A stretch of 64,000 nucleotides of DNA from Meconema thalassinum (GCA_946902985.2 OX336391.1:148317545-148381544), one strand, 5' to 3'; positions 1-11,678 are shown, counted from the stretch's first letter. The notes: generated by a model from the letters alone, not told the origin. A program made the numbers and translations.

Positions 1-208
1 ACTCAGTAATACAATGTTTTATTCAAACCAGATATACATAATTCCCATTTAGATGTTATTGACAAATTGACACAGGATGATTAAATTATTATTAGCAATA
101 TTCAGGCATTACTAGTTTATCCATGAAATGTACCTTTGATTAATGGTCTTTATTATGTTTTAGATGCTCTAGTAGCAATCACAAGTAGTAAAAATAAGAA
201 GTTTTCTT

Positions 209-306
209 AAATGCCCAGATTTTAGGCGCTTAAAACTGCTTTGGGCAAATGCCCGGGCAAATGTCCATTTATAGATGTCCTGCCCACTGGGCATTTGCCC
301 GGCCCA
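209..306. repeat. Cluster of GGGCAAATGCCC palindromes
   Basis: The stretch carries repeated and inverted copies of a GGGCAAATGCCC-type palindrome, once as a direct pair near 242-264 and once inverted near 289-303. It could fold into hairpins. No coding potential or terminal repeats tie it to a known element. Confidence 0.45.
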
Positions 307-644
307 CATCACTAGACTTGTGAGATCACTTTGTGTGTGCGGAAACTTTTTTGTCTTTCATTTTATTTTTAATTTGTACTTTACTTACACTGCAAGCAAA
401 CTGAAATAATGCTCAATATTTTGTATCTATTAATATTTGCATAAAAGTCATAAAACTGAAAGGCAAAGGGAAATTTGGGATGGCAAATAAATTTCCAGGA
501 AGGGATTGCTATTTAGGCGTACACGAGAGCGTCGAATATAACATCAGATATATTTATGATTTTACAGTTGATGATTTACACGTGCTGAGGCGATATTCAT
601 CGTAAAAACATGGGAAACCGTAATTTTCTTGGCATCTTGCACAC

Positions 645-984
645 TCTGAAGCCTCCGTGGCTTAGGCGGTAGCACGCCGGCCTCTCACCGCCGGGTCCGT
701 GGTTCAAATCTCGGTCACTCCATGTGAGATCTGTGCTGGACAAAACGGAGGTAGACAGGTTTTTCTCCGGGTACTCCGGTTTTCCCTGTCAAAATTTCAT
801 TCCAGCAACACTCTCCACTATCATTTCATTGCATCTGTCATTCATTTAATCATTGCCCCAGAGGAGTGCGTCAGGCCTCGGCAGCCGGCACAGTCCATAT
901 CCTCGCCGCTAGATGGGGGCTTCATTCATTCCATTCCTGACTCGGTCGGAGACTGGAAGCAGGCTGTGGATTTTCATTTCATTT
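645..984 (+). mobile_element. tRNA-derived SINE (family eta), full copy
   Basis: The head has a pol III A-box-like segment (TGGCTTAGGCGG, about 658-670) and a B-box-like segment (GGTTCAAATCTC, about 703-714). The body is about 270 bp and the tail is a TTTCATTTCAT run. A 12-bp direct repeat, catcttgcacac, sits at 633-644 and 985-996 and is the target-site duplication. The same sequence occurs inverted at 3812-4149. Confidence 0.85.
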
Positions 985-996
985 CATCTTGCACAC

Positions 997-1489
997 GCTA
1001 TAAATGCCGAATTTTTTGAATTACCATGGTTGTTTTAAAATAGCTGTAGAAAAATAAAAAATGTGTCTTATTCCTCCACCGACACGCGCCAAAAATGCTT
1101 TTTTTTTTTCTAAACGCTTCGCCATCTGGATCTCCCACTTTTCCCACTTTTATTTCTGGCCAAACCCTGTATATAGCCTACTATAAATTTGGTCGAAATC
1201 TGCGATGACGAGTAAGCGTGGTCCCCTTGTAAACTTGACTATCACATGAGCCACCATGGTAGGTGCTATGCGGCTTTTCTAGTAGACCTACTACTACCAG
1301 GTCGAGCGATTATGAGTTAGTTAGTTATTGTTGTTTTAAGGGGCGGAACTACTATGCAGGAGAAACAAGTTTTCCGTTCAGAAACAAAAATCTTCGACGT
1401 TTGACCGCTAAGAAGACTTTTTAAGTGCTATAAAAGCCATTCTTATTCCAGTTGACATCGCTACTAGAGTCCATGCCGGTAGAGCCCCG
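997..1489. other. No recognisable gene
   Basis: I see no supported coding sequence or element here. At 1333-1348 there is a short inverse match to the CCCCTTAAAACAACAA tail motif seen at 6450 and 42965, possibly a degraded tail of the same repeat. Confidence 0.4.
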
Positions 1490-1600
1490 TATCCACTCCG
1501 TATCCGCCCCGCATTCGCCCCGCATCCGCACAACTGTTATCCACATCCGCCCCGCATCTGCATGACTTTTTTCCGCATCCCCACGTTTGTTATCCGAATC
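1490..1600. repeat. ATCCGC-rich degenerate short repeat
   Basis: The block has many degenerate copies of a hexamer-like ATCCGC/CCCCGCATCC unit. A related stretch lies at about 4199-4300. The RTE-like LINE at 1648-3184 begins just beyond it. The function is unknown. Confidence 0.5.
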
Positions 1601-1647
1601 TACTGGCATTACAATAATATTTCTAATTAGATAAAGCATAAATTACT

Positions 1648-3184
1648 TCTTCTTCTCCTCCTTTCCTAGCGTGTATCCCGCGATGGAGCAGGGTCCGCTT
1701 GTTTGGTTGCTGTTCGCCACTTCTTCCTGTCAAGGGCATCTTCAGTTTTAAGTCCACACATCACCAAGTCTTCCTTGATTCTGTCCAGCCATCTTTTCTT
1801 TGGACGTCCACGGGGTCGATTTCCTCCTGGATCGTATTGGAGAGTCTGTTCTTGCCACAGAGTTCTCATCACTTCTAGTGACATGCCCATACCACCAAAG
1901 CCGTGTTTCTCTCACTTGATCGGTAATGGCTGCAACTCCCATCTGTTTCCGGATATGTTCATTCCTGACATAATCGAGCCGTGTAACACCCATGGACCAA
2001 CGTAACATTTTCATCTCCATTCCATGTAGGGCTTGTTCATGCTTGGTTGAAGCTGGCCAACATTCTGTGCCGTAAAGTGCCACTGTTCGTATCATGGACT
2101 TGTAAACTTTCCCTTTCAAAGGGATAGGTACTTTCTTATCGCACAGCTCTCCTGTGACTTGGCGCCACTTCATCCACGCAGTGTTAACCCGTGCTCGAGC
2201 ACCGAGAAGCGTTACGCCATCCGAAGTGATAAGGGAACCGAGGTATTTAAAGTGTGTAGTTTTAGTGAGATGATGCGCTTCAATGCTGATGGTACCGTTG
2301 GTCTGTGTACCACATTGCAAGTATTCAGTTTTCCCTATGTTGAGTTTCAAGCCATGTTTTCTCAGACATTCCTTCCAGCACAGAGTTCGATTTTCTAGGT
2401 TTTCGCGAGTTTGATCTGCAAGAAACACATCATCAGCATATAAGATCGTCCATGGATGAGGTGTCTGAATGTCAGCTGTCACCGTATCCATGCACAGAAA
2501 GAACAGAAGCGGCGAGAGTGCTAATCCCTGATGAACTCCAACAGTGATAGGGTAAGCAGGTAAAATTCCAGCTGGACAGTGTACCATACTAGTGACGTTG
2601 CAGTAGAGAGACTGAATACATCGGACGTAAACTTATGGGATTTTGTGAGCTCGAAGTGATACCCAGATGATCTCATTTGGCACCCTGTCGAAAGCCTTCT
2701 CGAGATCCAAGAATGCGAGATGTAAAGGTTGGTTCTTTTCTCTGTGTTTTTCCACAAGTATGCGTAGACATACAGCATGGATTGCGTCGGGTGTTTGTTT
2801 GCCCCTTTGACAAAGCCACATTGGTTTGGAGATATCTGGATCATGCAGCGCAGACGACTGTCAAGAATACGCTCAAAGACTTTCATTGTGTGGCAGAGCA
2901 ATCGAATTGGACGATAATTGAAGCTTTCGCCAACATCTCCTTTATCCTTCCAGATTGGAATAGTTGTACTAGACTGCCAGGTTGTAGGTATGCAGCCATC
3001 CTCAAGGATACGATTGAAAAGAGCCGTAAGAATTTTAGCACCAGGATATCCAAGCAACTTCCAGATTTTAGATGGTATGTCATCTGGTCCTATCGCTTTG
3101 CCATTTTTCATTTTACTTACGGCCTTTAATACCTCTTCTTCGTTAATTTGAGGTACAGGTCCTGCAATTAGATCGCTGGTCAAA
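1648..3184 (-). mobile_element. 5'-truncated RTE-like LINE
   Basis: The insertion is bounded by a 15-bp direct repeat with one mismatch (aaagcataaattact at 1633-1647, aaagtataaattact at 3185-3199). On the minus strand it ends in a short GAAGAAGAAG run, a 3' end typical of RTE-group elements. The 5' end is lost inside the reverse transcriptase domain, as expected for incomplete target-primed reverse transcription. Confidence 0.85.
1666..3184 (-). pseudogene. LINE reverse transcriptase, frameshifted
   Basis: This is the 3' part of a non-LTR reverse transcriptase in several reading frames. Starting inside the RT, it shows the NGKAIGPDDIPSKIWK block, then YRPIRLL, then LAFLDLEKAFDRVPNEIIW (RT motif with catalytic Asp), then HQGLALSPLLF, then the YADD active site (ILYADDVFLA). 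The C-terminal region follows (FKYLGSLITSDG, LYGTECWP, RETRLWWYGHVTR) and a terminal GNRPRGRPKKRW block. Frame changes near 2800, 2600 and 1890 make it non-functional. It would have copied its own RNA at the nick during insertion. The endonuclease domain is absent through 5' truncation. Confidence 0.88.
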
Positions 3185-3295
3185 AAAGTATAAATTACTA
3201 AAGTAACATATTTAGACATTTGAGGAAAAAGTCGTTCTCTTAGGGTTTACATGTCACGTGCTATGTTTATAATGGATGGTATACAGCCAGAATTG

Positions 3296-3649
3296 ACCGG
3301 ATGAGTTAGTCGTGGTCGTTACGGCGTGGCTGCAGGCAGTCGCTCACATCCGGGAGGTGAGGAAGTTCGAATCCCCCCGCCGGCAAACTTGAAGATGGTC
3401 TTCTGTGGTTTCCCATCTTCCTTCCAGGCAAATGCCGGGGTTGGTCCCTAACTATCGGCCACAGCCGCTACCTTCCAATTCCTCGTCCTTACATTCACAC
3501 TTTCCTCCCCAGACAACACTCCACACGCGTATTTGTATCTCACTCCATGGGTGTCCACATAGAAGCAGCTACAAACTCTGGCGAGCCGAACATGTCCTGG
3601 CAGACTCCCGGCACTAAAAGCCATACGTTATTTTTTTAAAGAAAAATAG
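3296..3649 (+). mobile_element. tRNA-derived SINE (family epsilon)
   Basis: A 12-bp TSD, cagccagaattg, sits at 3284-3295 and 3650-3661. The head has a tRNA-like B box (AGTTCGAATCC, about 3366-3376). The tail ends GGCACTAAAAGCCATACGTTA, then T-rich sequence. That CCATACG tail is shared with SINE alpha type II and beta and with the LINE 3' end at 33780. A partial inverted copy lies at 57171-57385. Confidence 0.85.
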
Positions 3650-3811
3650 CAGCCAGAATTGCAGCCCTTTAATGTTCGGAATGTTAATTATGCTTAATGG
3701 CAGAATTTGAATGAGATTAGCTTAAATCATCATCTTACATTTGTCGTGAAAAAAAAAAAAATACAACGAAAGAATATGATACCGGTATGTCATAAACATC
3801 CGGGTCCTAAT

Positions 3812-4149
3812 GAATGAATGAAAATCCACAGCCTGCTTCCAGTCTCCGACCGGGTCAGGAATGGAATGAATGAAGCCTCCATCTAGCGGCGAGGATATGA
3901 AGTGTGCCGGCTGCCGAAGCCTGTCGCACTCCTCTGGGGCAATGGTTAAATGAATGACAGATGAAATGAAATGATAGTGGAGAGTGTTGCTGGAATGAAA
4001 TTGTGACAGGGAAAACCGGAGTACCCGGAGAAAAACCTGTCTGCCTCCGTTTTGTCCAGCACAGATCTCACATGGAGTGACCGGGATTTGAACCACGGAC
4101 CCAGCGGTGAGAGGCCGGCGTGCTGCCGCCTAAGCCACGGAGGCTCTAC
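3812..4149 (-). mobile_element. tRNA-derived SINE (family eta), inverted copy
   Basis: This is the reverse complement of the 645-984 SINE, with the tRNA-like head near 4085-4146 and the ATGAATGAAT tail on the left. The TSD ccgggtcctaat occurs at 3800-3811 and 4150-4161. Confidence 0.85.
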
Positions 4150-4198
4150 CCGGGTCCTAATAATGATATTAAACAAGTTCGAATTGTACTCTAAAAAC

Positions 4199-4345
4199 AA
4201 TCCGCATATTTTCTCCAAACATAATCCGCAGTGTATCCGTTATCCGCACAGCCATGCAAACTATATCCGCATGGTGAAAAAAATTGTGGATATCCGCACC
4301 CGCGCAGGGCTTTACATGGAGGCTACCTACACAGTCGTATAAAAT
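4199..4345. repeat. ATCCGC-type degenerate repeat, second copy
   Basis: Repeated TATCCGCA/ATCCGC motifs resemble 1490-1600. No element ends are visible. It lies 50 bp beyond the eta SINE TSD. Confidence 0.4.
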
Positions 4346-4587
4346 TGAGTTATCTCCGCAACAGGCAGCTTCAAAGAAGAAGGCTGTCTGGTGGTTTTGG
4401 ATGCGTGCCTGGTAAAAAAAGCTGTTACAGTTTGGTGTTGTGACGTCACGCGCTTGTTTGCCCAGCCGACACACCCTTGCGTCACAAATTAGTCGATAAT
4501 TAACGAGACATTTCATCAGGAGACAGAGAGAACAGATCTAACAAAACCTTATTGTAAGGGGAATCAAGCTGGTTACATCTAAGGGGC

Positions 4588-4898
4588 TCAAATGTTGTTG
4601 TTTCAATTCAGGGGCTTGGGCATCGTGGTCATTCAGCCCCATTTACTTGGGTGTGTGTGGACTGTTATTTGATAACCTGTGTTATTTTGATTGATGTATT
4701 ACTGTGTGATTTGTAATCCAAGTGAGAATTGGGAAGGAGGCGGTCGTTGCCTCATTAGGAATCATCTAGGCATTCGCCTGGAGTAGAAGTTGGAAACCAC
4801 GGAAAATCACTACCAAGATGGCTGAGGTGGGAATTGAACCCACCTCTTTTAGGTTTTGCCTGGCGTGGCTGAGGGTACCCCGTTCCAGCTGACATGTC
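4588..4898 (-). mobile_element. tRNA-derived SINE (family gamma)
   Basis: Read on the minus strand, a tRNA-like head (B-box-like GGTTCAATTCCC at about 4830-4842) precedes a roughly 200-bp body and a tail of the form AGCCCCTGAATTGAAACAACAAC. Related copies are at 15503-15815, 43069-43445 and 49554-50135. It abuts a LINE fragment on its right. Confidence 0.7.
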
Positions 4899-5040
4899 GT
4901 CAGAAAATCTCAAAGTTGTAATAATTTCACCCTGAACCTCGATTTCTACTGTAAACTCCACTCTAATTTCCTTCATAGCTTGTTGATTGTACAGATTGAA
5001 AAGTATGGGTGATAGATTGCAGCCTTGCCTCACACTTTGC
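4890..5040 (-). pseudogene. LINE reverse transcriptase fragment
   Basis: A short minus-strand frame reads RQGCNLSPILFN and then LRFSDDMS. These match the RQGC-SPxLF and (F)ADD active-site blocks of an endonuclease-reverse transcriptase, here with Ser in place of Ala before DD. It resembles the LINE at 63432-63797. Only about 50 codons survive. Confidence 0.65.
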
Positions 5041-5283
5041 TGAATGCCTGCCTCTCTCTCATGTACTCGATAATAATAATAATACGGGACTAACGTCCCT
5101 TTTAACTGATGTGGTTTTTTGAGACGTCAGGGTAGCGAAATGTTTCTCTAAATGGGGAGTCTAATTTGCCTATAAATTAGCTGTTAAGTGTGTCTCATGT
5201 TTGGACACCCTTTCTTGGCAAATTCGTTGACATCGAATATAGATTTATGTATTAGAAAGTCATTTTTTAAAGCCTTTGTCTAG

Positions 5284-5757
5284 AGCGAGACGCTCTATGG
5301 AATCGAAACTTGAACTGTTGGTGCAGCAGAAAAGAGGAGAATAGAAGCGTTTGAAATGTGGTGTTACAGGAGAATGATTAATATCACATGGGTGGATAGA
5401 GTAACAAATGAAGGGGTACTAAGATGAGTGTGAGAGGAGAGATGTTTCTGGCGACTGCTAATGAAGAGAAGAGATAGGTTGGTAGGACACATACTAATAA
5501 ACCCTGGAATAGCAAACTTAGTTATTGAAGGAAGTATCGAGGAGATGAACTGTAGGGGTAGACCAAGATTAGAATATCTAAAACAGATTGCCTCAGATGT
5601 AAGGTGTGGTAGCTATGTAGAGATGAAACGATTAGCTCAGGCCAGGGAGGCGTGGAGAGTGCATCAAACCAGTCAAAAGTTTGAAGACTCAAACACAACA
5701 CAAATGGCAACAGGCCGCCCTGTGGTTAGCTATCACTGCCATGGATGTAGGAGGTGA
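5284..5757 (+). pseudogene. LINE C-terminal fragment
   Basis: The plus-strand frames encode the region downstream of the reverse transcriptase: RRIEAFEMWCYRRMINITW, then RRDRLVGHIL, NCRGRPRLEYLKQI and YVEMKRLAQAREAWR. The same blocks occur at 62790-63020. Internal stops at about 5425-5460 show it is dead. Confidence 0.7.
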
Positions 5758-5954
5758 GCTTCCATGACATTAAGCCATACTGCCACCCAATGTATTGGCC
5801 ACCCACGAATTTTAAATTACAGGAAAATCCCGTCAAGATTTGCAACAACTAATCCAGCTTTGGAGAAAATGTCTTAACAGATTCGGCCTGCGACTTTACA
5901 TCAGGAAGACTTAGTAGGCTACCTAGAGTGTGGGATACGAAGATATGGGTCAGT

Positions 5955-6095
5955 TAACATTTAATATATCTCAGATCACTTATTCAATCAGATGGTAACA
6001 CGCTTCTAGATGTTGCAAGCAGAATCGACGCTGCTGAAGCGGCACCAAGTCACAGGCACCCTTTGCGATCGGAAGGAGCCACTGTACTTCAAATC
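5955..6095 (+). pseudogene. LINE C-terminal relic
   Basis: A short frame reads YLRSLIQSDGNTLLDVASRIDAAEAA, similar to the FKYLGSLITSDG...ARARVNTAWMKW block of the LINE at 1648-3184. A second relic with ELTFKYLTSLI and HDIEMKMLRWPME is at 7139-7300. Both are too decayed to classify further. Confidence 0.5.
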
Positions 6096-6169
6096 AAACA
6101 TTTAGACTAGTGAAACTGTCATCATCATCATCATCATCGTCATAAGTATTGTCCATCCAAATGAGTAGT

Positions 6170-6484
6170 TTGAATCTACCATACATTTTGTAAGCATTTT
6201 GAATTTCAATTGCATTTTGTAAGCATTTTGAATTCCAATGGCACTTTGTGAGTATTTTGGATCTGAAATGGGAGTTTTTAATCTAAATTGCATTGTATAT
6301 TTTCAATTTCAATTGCATTTTGTAAATATTTTGAACGTCAATTGCATTTTGTAAGTATTTTCAGTCTCACTTAATTTTCGTTCTGGTTTAAATTTCATTG
6401 TCATTTTCGCTGTCACCCAGACCATTAGGGGCCGATTACCTACATGTTAGGCCCCTTAAAACAACAATTATCATCATCATCATC
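6170..6484 (+). repeat. Composite minisatellite element, 3' part
   Basis: Degenerate 30-35 bp units (ATTGCATTTTGTAAGTATTTT plus variable sequence) run to about 6380. A tail follows with ACCATTAGGGGCCGAT, AGGCCCCTTAAAACAACAA and (ATC)n. The same array and tail form the end of 42278-43002; an array without the tail is at 55345-55800. Confidence 0.75.
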
Positions 6485-7130
6485 ATAATCATCAGTTTAC
6501 AGTTCCAGTTTCCCTGGTACTGCTGTTAAACCTCTTCCATTCCATTCTGTTCATAAACACTTTGCTCTCCATGATGTCTTCAAGTGTTCTTCCCATAAGT
6601 GTGATGTCATCTTAAGAATGTCCTTCCAACGGATTCTAGGTCGCCTTCCTTCCACCTCACTTTCCAAGTTTACTCGGACTATTCTTGACGGTTCCATCCT
6701 CTCTACATGTCCAAACCACCGTAGTCTATATATGTTCTGATCCTGTGATCCTAGCCTCTCTCCTTACATTCTCGTTTCTTATCTTGTCCAATTTAGTCCT
6801 TTGGATAGTGGACCTAAGGAATTTCATCGCCGATGCCTGTATTCATGACATGTCTCGTGCGGTGAGGAAAAATGTTTCTATGCCATAGGTCAATATTGGT
6901 GTGAAGTAACTCTTCAAGAGTGTTAACTTTACCTTTCTTGGATCTTTCGTATCCCAGAGTAGCGTCCTCACTTGCTGGTAGAAAAGGGATCTCTTCTATA
7001 TTCTATTGGTGACTTCATTGTTAGCTAGGGCATCTTGGAGGCTACACTCCCAAGGTAGGTCAATCTGTCCACATATTCCAGTTGATTGTCTCCTAGTTTA
7101 ATTGTAGGGAGCAGAATGTTGGCCAGTCCC
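6485..7130 (-). pseudogene. LINE C-terminal relic, minus strand
   Basis: The minus strand encodes decayed endonuclease-reverse transcriptase C-terminal blocks: QLEYVDRLTYLGS, LLKSYFTPILTYGIET, KIRNENVRRE, and GRRPRIRWKDIL near the 3' end. Its 3' tail is a (GAT)n run at about 6470-6495. This run meets the (ATC)n tail of the preceding plus-strand element, a tail-to-tail junction. Several stops interrupt it. Confidence 0.65.
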
Positions 7131-7524
7131 AAAGAGAGGCGAACAGCAACTGCATGACATAGAAATGAAGATGCTTCGCTGGCCAATGGAACTCACTAGC
7201 CTAATCAAGACTTAGTGCCTATAGGACAGTTAACATCGAATTAACATTTAAATATCTGACTTCACTTATTTAATTAGATGGTAACACGCTTCCGTGTCAG
7301 AAATTAGGATGTTTGGGCGGCATTTGGAGTGGTCCCAATTCCTGAGAGAGAATAATTTGCAATGCTATGGACCCGTACTGAACAGCAAGGGTTAATCAGT
7401 TGCGAGAACGGCTTTGAACTTGCACTGAAGGCCGCAGACCATGAGGGCGACCAAAGGGCCGCTTGCTTGACACTCTTCTGAAAAATATGTATGTGGCCAA
7501 AGTCTCCCCTGTAGATGCACAAGA

Positions 7525-8016
7525 GCGGCTTCGGTGGCGTAGTTGGTAACATTCTGAGCTTCTATGCCCAAAATCGCGGGTTCAAACCCGGCCGAAGTCG
7601 TCGGTTTTTTAAGAGCGTTAAAATTCCCTCGGTATGCCTTCCTTCGGCGAGGAAGTAAAGCCGGCGGTCCCATGTCATAGATTTATGGCATGTTAAAGAA
7701 CCTTCCACTAACGACACTTGTGTGAAGCTAAATAACGCTCTTATGTTGCAACGTTCGTCGCCAGGAGCCGACTGCGGCGACGTCTAGTAACCAAGTTCAG
7801 AACTAGTAGTCGTTGACGGTGGCGTTTTGTGGCAAAAGTAGGAACTGCTTGAAAAATTCAATGTCTGCAGTACTTACTTGAATCAAGAAAGCAGATAACA
7901 CACACTAATACAGCCTTCACAATTAACACTGGTTATCAGACAGATTCTACACACACCCAAAGTACACGGGGCTACATGACCGCGTTGTCGCATCCTCTAA
8001 ACTGAGGAACCAACCA
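7525..8016 (+). mobile_element. tRNA-derived SINE (family alpha, type I), full copy
   Basis: The TSD agatgcacaaga sits at 7513-7524 and 8017-8028. The head has an A-box-like TGGCGTAGTTGG and B-box GGTTCAAACCC. The body carries AAGTAAAGCCGGCGGTCCCA and the 3' part runs from AACACACACTAATACAG to CTAAACTGAGGAACCAACC. Length is 492 bp. This is the most abundant family in the window. Confidence 0.88.
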
Positions 8017-8028
8017 AGATGCACAAGA

Positions 8029-9292
8029 TACATTAAAGTAAAAAGGGAAATGAAGAAGAACAGAACCTGCAATGAACCGAGATAAATGCTAGGAATAAGG
8101 AAAACGAACACATAATGGTGGTATTTCACTGTATGTTATTGCGAGATCTCTGCTGATGGGAAGCATAAATAAACCGTAATAATTTATGTACGTTTTACAA
8201 TCCACAATATGAAAGAGTCGAGTGAGGCATCTATTCATACGGAGGCGTCATTACTAATTAAGTCATTTTACTAGGAGACTGGTTTATTATATGTAGCCCC
8301 AAGCTGAGGAGCTAATATTAATCTTGTTCACGGTTAATAAATTAATAGCTATGCGAGTCAGCCATGAGGAACAAACGATCGAATTCTTGCGTTTAACTGT
8401 GGCGCCAACATAATGGCTCTCCAGTACTTCCCTCTGAGCATTTTATTGTTGTTGTTGATTCATTTAGGGTCTTGGGAATCTTGCTCATCAGCCCTGTGTA
8501 CTTCGGCATAGAACTGCGTATGTTTTGGAGTTCTCCTGACCACATACGCAGTTTGCCTGACAGTGGTGGCCAAACGGCAGAATATGTTACAGGGGAGTTT
8601 TCTCTCTCGTTTATGGGTCGGCGGGACTCGCGATCGGCGATGCCATTTCAAAAGCTTGTCAACACACCCACACATGGGCGACTGTTGCCGTAATGGTGTC
8701 TCAGCCTTGCCAATAGATGCAGGTACACAGCGCACCTGCACAGAATGCCGACCGCAGCGCTGCAACGGCGTAATATCACAACGGGTATTACTTAAAAAAC
8801 AGCCCTCGTAATTAGGCCTATGGTAGCATTTTATGTAAAGCGAGGAGCATAGGCAGCGTAGCCATGCCCCATTCATCCTGTATACTATTTCCAACTTATA
8901 TTCCTTAATATAACAACCTAGATTGCATACTTGGCCAGAATCGGTAAGTTCACCAAACTGCAACATCCATTTGGGAGAAGGTAAAATAATAGCAAATTTG
9001 CATCAGTCATCGTTAACTAGCGTGAATAAGCTTATCAGTTCCGAATTCATAAAATATACAGTTTCATACAATTTTAATATAATCTCCGATTTTAATGAAA
9101 TTGTGGTCGTGATAGCCAATATTTCCGATACCACCAGCGGAAGTACTGACGCTTCCTGCGGCTACTATCGGATAGGAAGAGCTTGGAATATAGAATGAGG
9201 AGGCCAATCTGCTGCAGCCGAATCATGAATAGTGCGCTCCAAGTCTCCAAAAAGCATGTAATAAACACTTTCTTTCCTTTCTATTCTTGCTT
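8029..9292. other. Unassigned intergenic sequence
   Basis: Open frames here (for example 8460-8966 minus) match no family I recognise and overlap each other on both strands. A fragment at 8446-8475 resembles the gamma SINE tail. No gene is called. Confidence 0.4.
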
Positions 9293-9400
9293 TCTTTTAT
9301 TTATTTATTTATTCATTTTATTTTGTTTTTGTTATTTTATTTAATTATTTATTTATTTAATTTAACTTAATTTTATTATATTTTATCTTATTACCATTCC
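9293..9400. repeat. AT-rich low-complexity tract
   Basis: Degenerate TTTA/ATTT repeats dominate. Confidence 0.7.
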
Positions 9401-9564
9401 GACCCTCATACCTCGATTATGCTTCACTTTTGGACACTGGTGTATATTATTGTTTATTTCACTCCCATTTAGTTCAGCTGCTACGCCGCGCCTCTTCAGC
9501 ATCCAGTTTGTCGCCAAGCAACATGTTGGATCATTGAGTGGTTTTATTGAGATTTTGTTGTATT

Positions 9565-10140
9565 CTTCTTCTTCTGCTTTCGTTTCACCCTCTTTGGGGG
9601 TACGTTGAATCAATCATTTCCCTGCACGCTGTTCTTTCCGTAGAGCCCAGTACTTCTTCAGTCTTTCCGATCTTCTTTTCCTCTCTTCTTCCGAGATAAT
9701 GGGTTTGGATTTTAGTGTAGCTCTGTCTTGGAACCTTATATTTTCGTCTTTAGTAATTAATTTGGCTGTTCGATCTAGTAATGACGTTTCTGTCATTTTC
9801 AATTCTACTAGGTCTTTTTCAATTTTTTTTAAACCAGTTGGGTTTTGTTTTATGATTACGGAAAAAGTCAAAGATTTGTTTCGTTAATCTATTAGAATCC
9901 ATTCTCAGAAGATGACCGTAAAAATGTATCCTCCTTTTTCGCATGGTATCTGAGAGTTTTTCAATTTTCTGGTAGAGAGTTTCATTCCTAATGTATATAA
10001 TCTTGTTATCCTGAAATTTTGGTCCTATAATTTTTCTTAAAATTTTCCTTTCCTTCAGCTCGAGTTTTTCCATTTGGCCCTTAAAATGTATAATTAGTGT
10101 TTCTGCTGCGTACAGTGCATCTGGCTTAATCACTGTCTTG
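9565..10140 (-). pseudogene. LINE C-terminal fragment with 3' end
   Basis: Minus-strand frames read LYAAETLIIHFKGQMEKLEL, RKILRKIIGPKF, KRRIHFYGHLLRMDSNRLTKQIFDFF and, after a frame change near 9850, SEEERKRRSERLKKYWALRK. This is the thumb/C-terminal part of an endonuclease-reverse transcriptase LINE. The 3' end is an AGAAGAAGAA run near 9575. It is a close relative of 10226-10690, with which it lies 5' end to 5' end. Confidence 0.75.
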
Positions 10141-10225
10141 TAATGTTTAATTTTGGACCCCCATGAAAGGGATTTTTTATTGTATGTATTGTGGTATTAT
10201 TATTATTATTATTATTATTATAAAA

Positions 10226-10690
10226 GATGGAGAGTGAAGACTTAAGACCAAACAAAGAATTGTACCAGAAGACGGAAGGTGTGGTTGAAGAAGAGGAGAT
10301 TACAGTTCTATGGACACCTCCTGAGAATGATGGCCACAGACTGACAAAAAGAATTTTCGAATTTTTCAGGAAGAGAAAGACAGAGCTCAAATGGTTTCGA
10401 GAAATGAGGACGGACCTAGCCAAGATAGGGGTACAAGAAGACGACGTAGCAAATAGGAAGAAATTTAAACGACTAATTAAGGAGTAGCCTACAGAGGTTT
10501 CCAGGAGACGGGGAAGGAGTCACTGACAACGAAAAGAACCTACACAGAAGATCAGAAGAGGGAAGTTGGAGAAAGGATGAAGATACTGGCAGAGAGTCAA
10601 GGCAGAGAAGGCAAAGCATAACGTCAAGATTGTCAAGCGTGGTCCATAGAAGGCCAAGACGAAAATAAATAAATTATTATTATTATTATT
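10226..10690 (+). pseudogene. LINE C-terminal fragment, same family
   Basis: The plus strand encodes GHRLTKRIFEFFRKRKTELKWFREMRTDL, matching the RLTKQIFDFFRNHKTKPNWF block at 9819-10133 minus. It ends in AAATAAATTATTATTATTA at about 10667-10690. An (ATT)n run precedes it at 10195-10222. Only the last 90 or so codons remain. Confidence 0.75.
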
Positions 10691-11664
10691 AAATAAAATA
10701 TGTATTGCGGCCAATGGCCATAGGTAGGCACAACATTATAACAATGTGAACAATATTGAATCAATCGTGTACCTAGGTAACACCAGAGACTTGTGTTCAT
10801 CAAGTCCGTTTACCCATTCCACTACACTTCACTTTGATCAAGACAACTTAATCAGTCCTCGTCTAAACAAAACTGAGTGAGTGATATTAGTCTTCTACTG
10901 CATTCCATGGCATGATATATATCGCACTGATTGTTGCATAATCGGCAAACACACTCCTGGCTGGGCTGATGGAAGGACTTCCTAGTGCAGATGCGATGGT
11001 GGAAGCCAAGGATCGCAAATCTGGTCACTAGGTGCCTTAGCTCATACTCTGGTCGCATCTATTCTTTATATAACATTATTATTGGTTGTGGCCTAGCATT
11101 ACTACCTCATACTTGTCAATAATACGACACAGAGTCAAACACCATGCACCACTGGAACCATCCAGAGGTGTTTGACACGAAGCAGGATCCGTCGTGTGCA
11201 GTTGCCCAATTCGCATGTCCGACCTTGTATCTTGTGTCTTCTCGATCCCATACGGCAGCTAAGCATTCAGCGTTGCCAGATCTAGCATCTCGAAGCTAGA
11301 TTTAGCATCTCGGTGTTAGCAGAATTGTGGGATTTTCCTCCCCGCGGTATTTTACGTTTCACAGAAAAATAAAAATAAAAACTGATGTGATAACTGTTTA
11401 TGCTCTCTCCATGTATTATACTCACATTCACCCTTACGTGATGAATTGTGCTTCAACTTGAAGGAAACATACCTTCAAGTTTCTTTTTTCAGATCAGTAG
11501 GATCCTCGCTGAAACCCGCGGGAGTTCCTCTTCGTTCCCTGCTGAATTTGACGCAGTGTTAGTATTGTCGCCGGTGTTAAGTCATATTTACACTCACTAG
11601 CCAAAAATGTGTTTCGTGCCATTGAATATTACGTCGGGGTTACCAATATGGATTTAGGGTGTTT
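10691..11664. other. Unassigned intergenic sequence
   Basis: I see no supported gene. A 68-codon minus frame at 10852-11058 has a Cys/His-rich segment (CVCRLCNNQCDIYHAMEC) that could be a LINE C-terminal zinc knuckle, but it is too short to call. Confidence 0.35.
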
Positions 11665-11678
11665 AATTGTAGAGATCC

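Noticed and set aside
6170..6380. Regularly spaced 30-bp repeats as a CRISPR array
   Set aside because: Units are degenerate, have no constant spacer/repeat division, lack cas genes, and the genome is eukaryotic.
7540..7595. Possible tRNA gene (A and B boxes)
   Set aside because: It is the head of a TSD-flanked SINE, repeated many times in the window. The other tRNA-like heads listed are judged the same way; no free-standing tRNA gene was found.
8460..8966. 168-codon minus-strand frame with several Cys/Arg residues
   Set aside because: It resembles no family I can name and is overlapped by plus-strand frames of similar quality.
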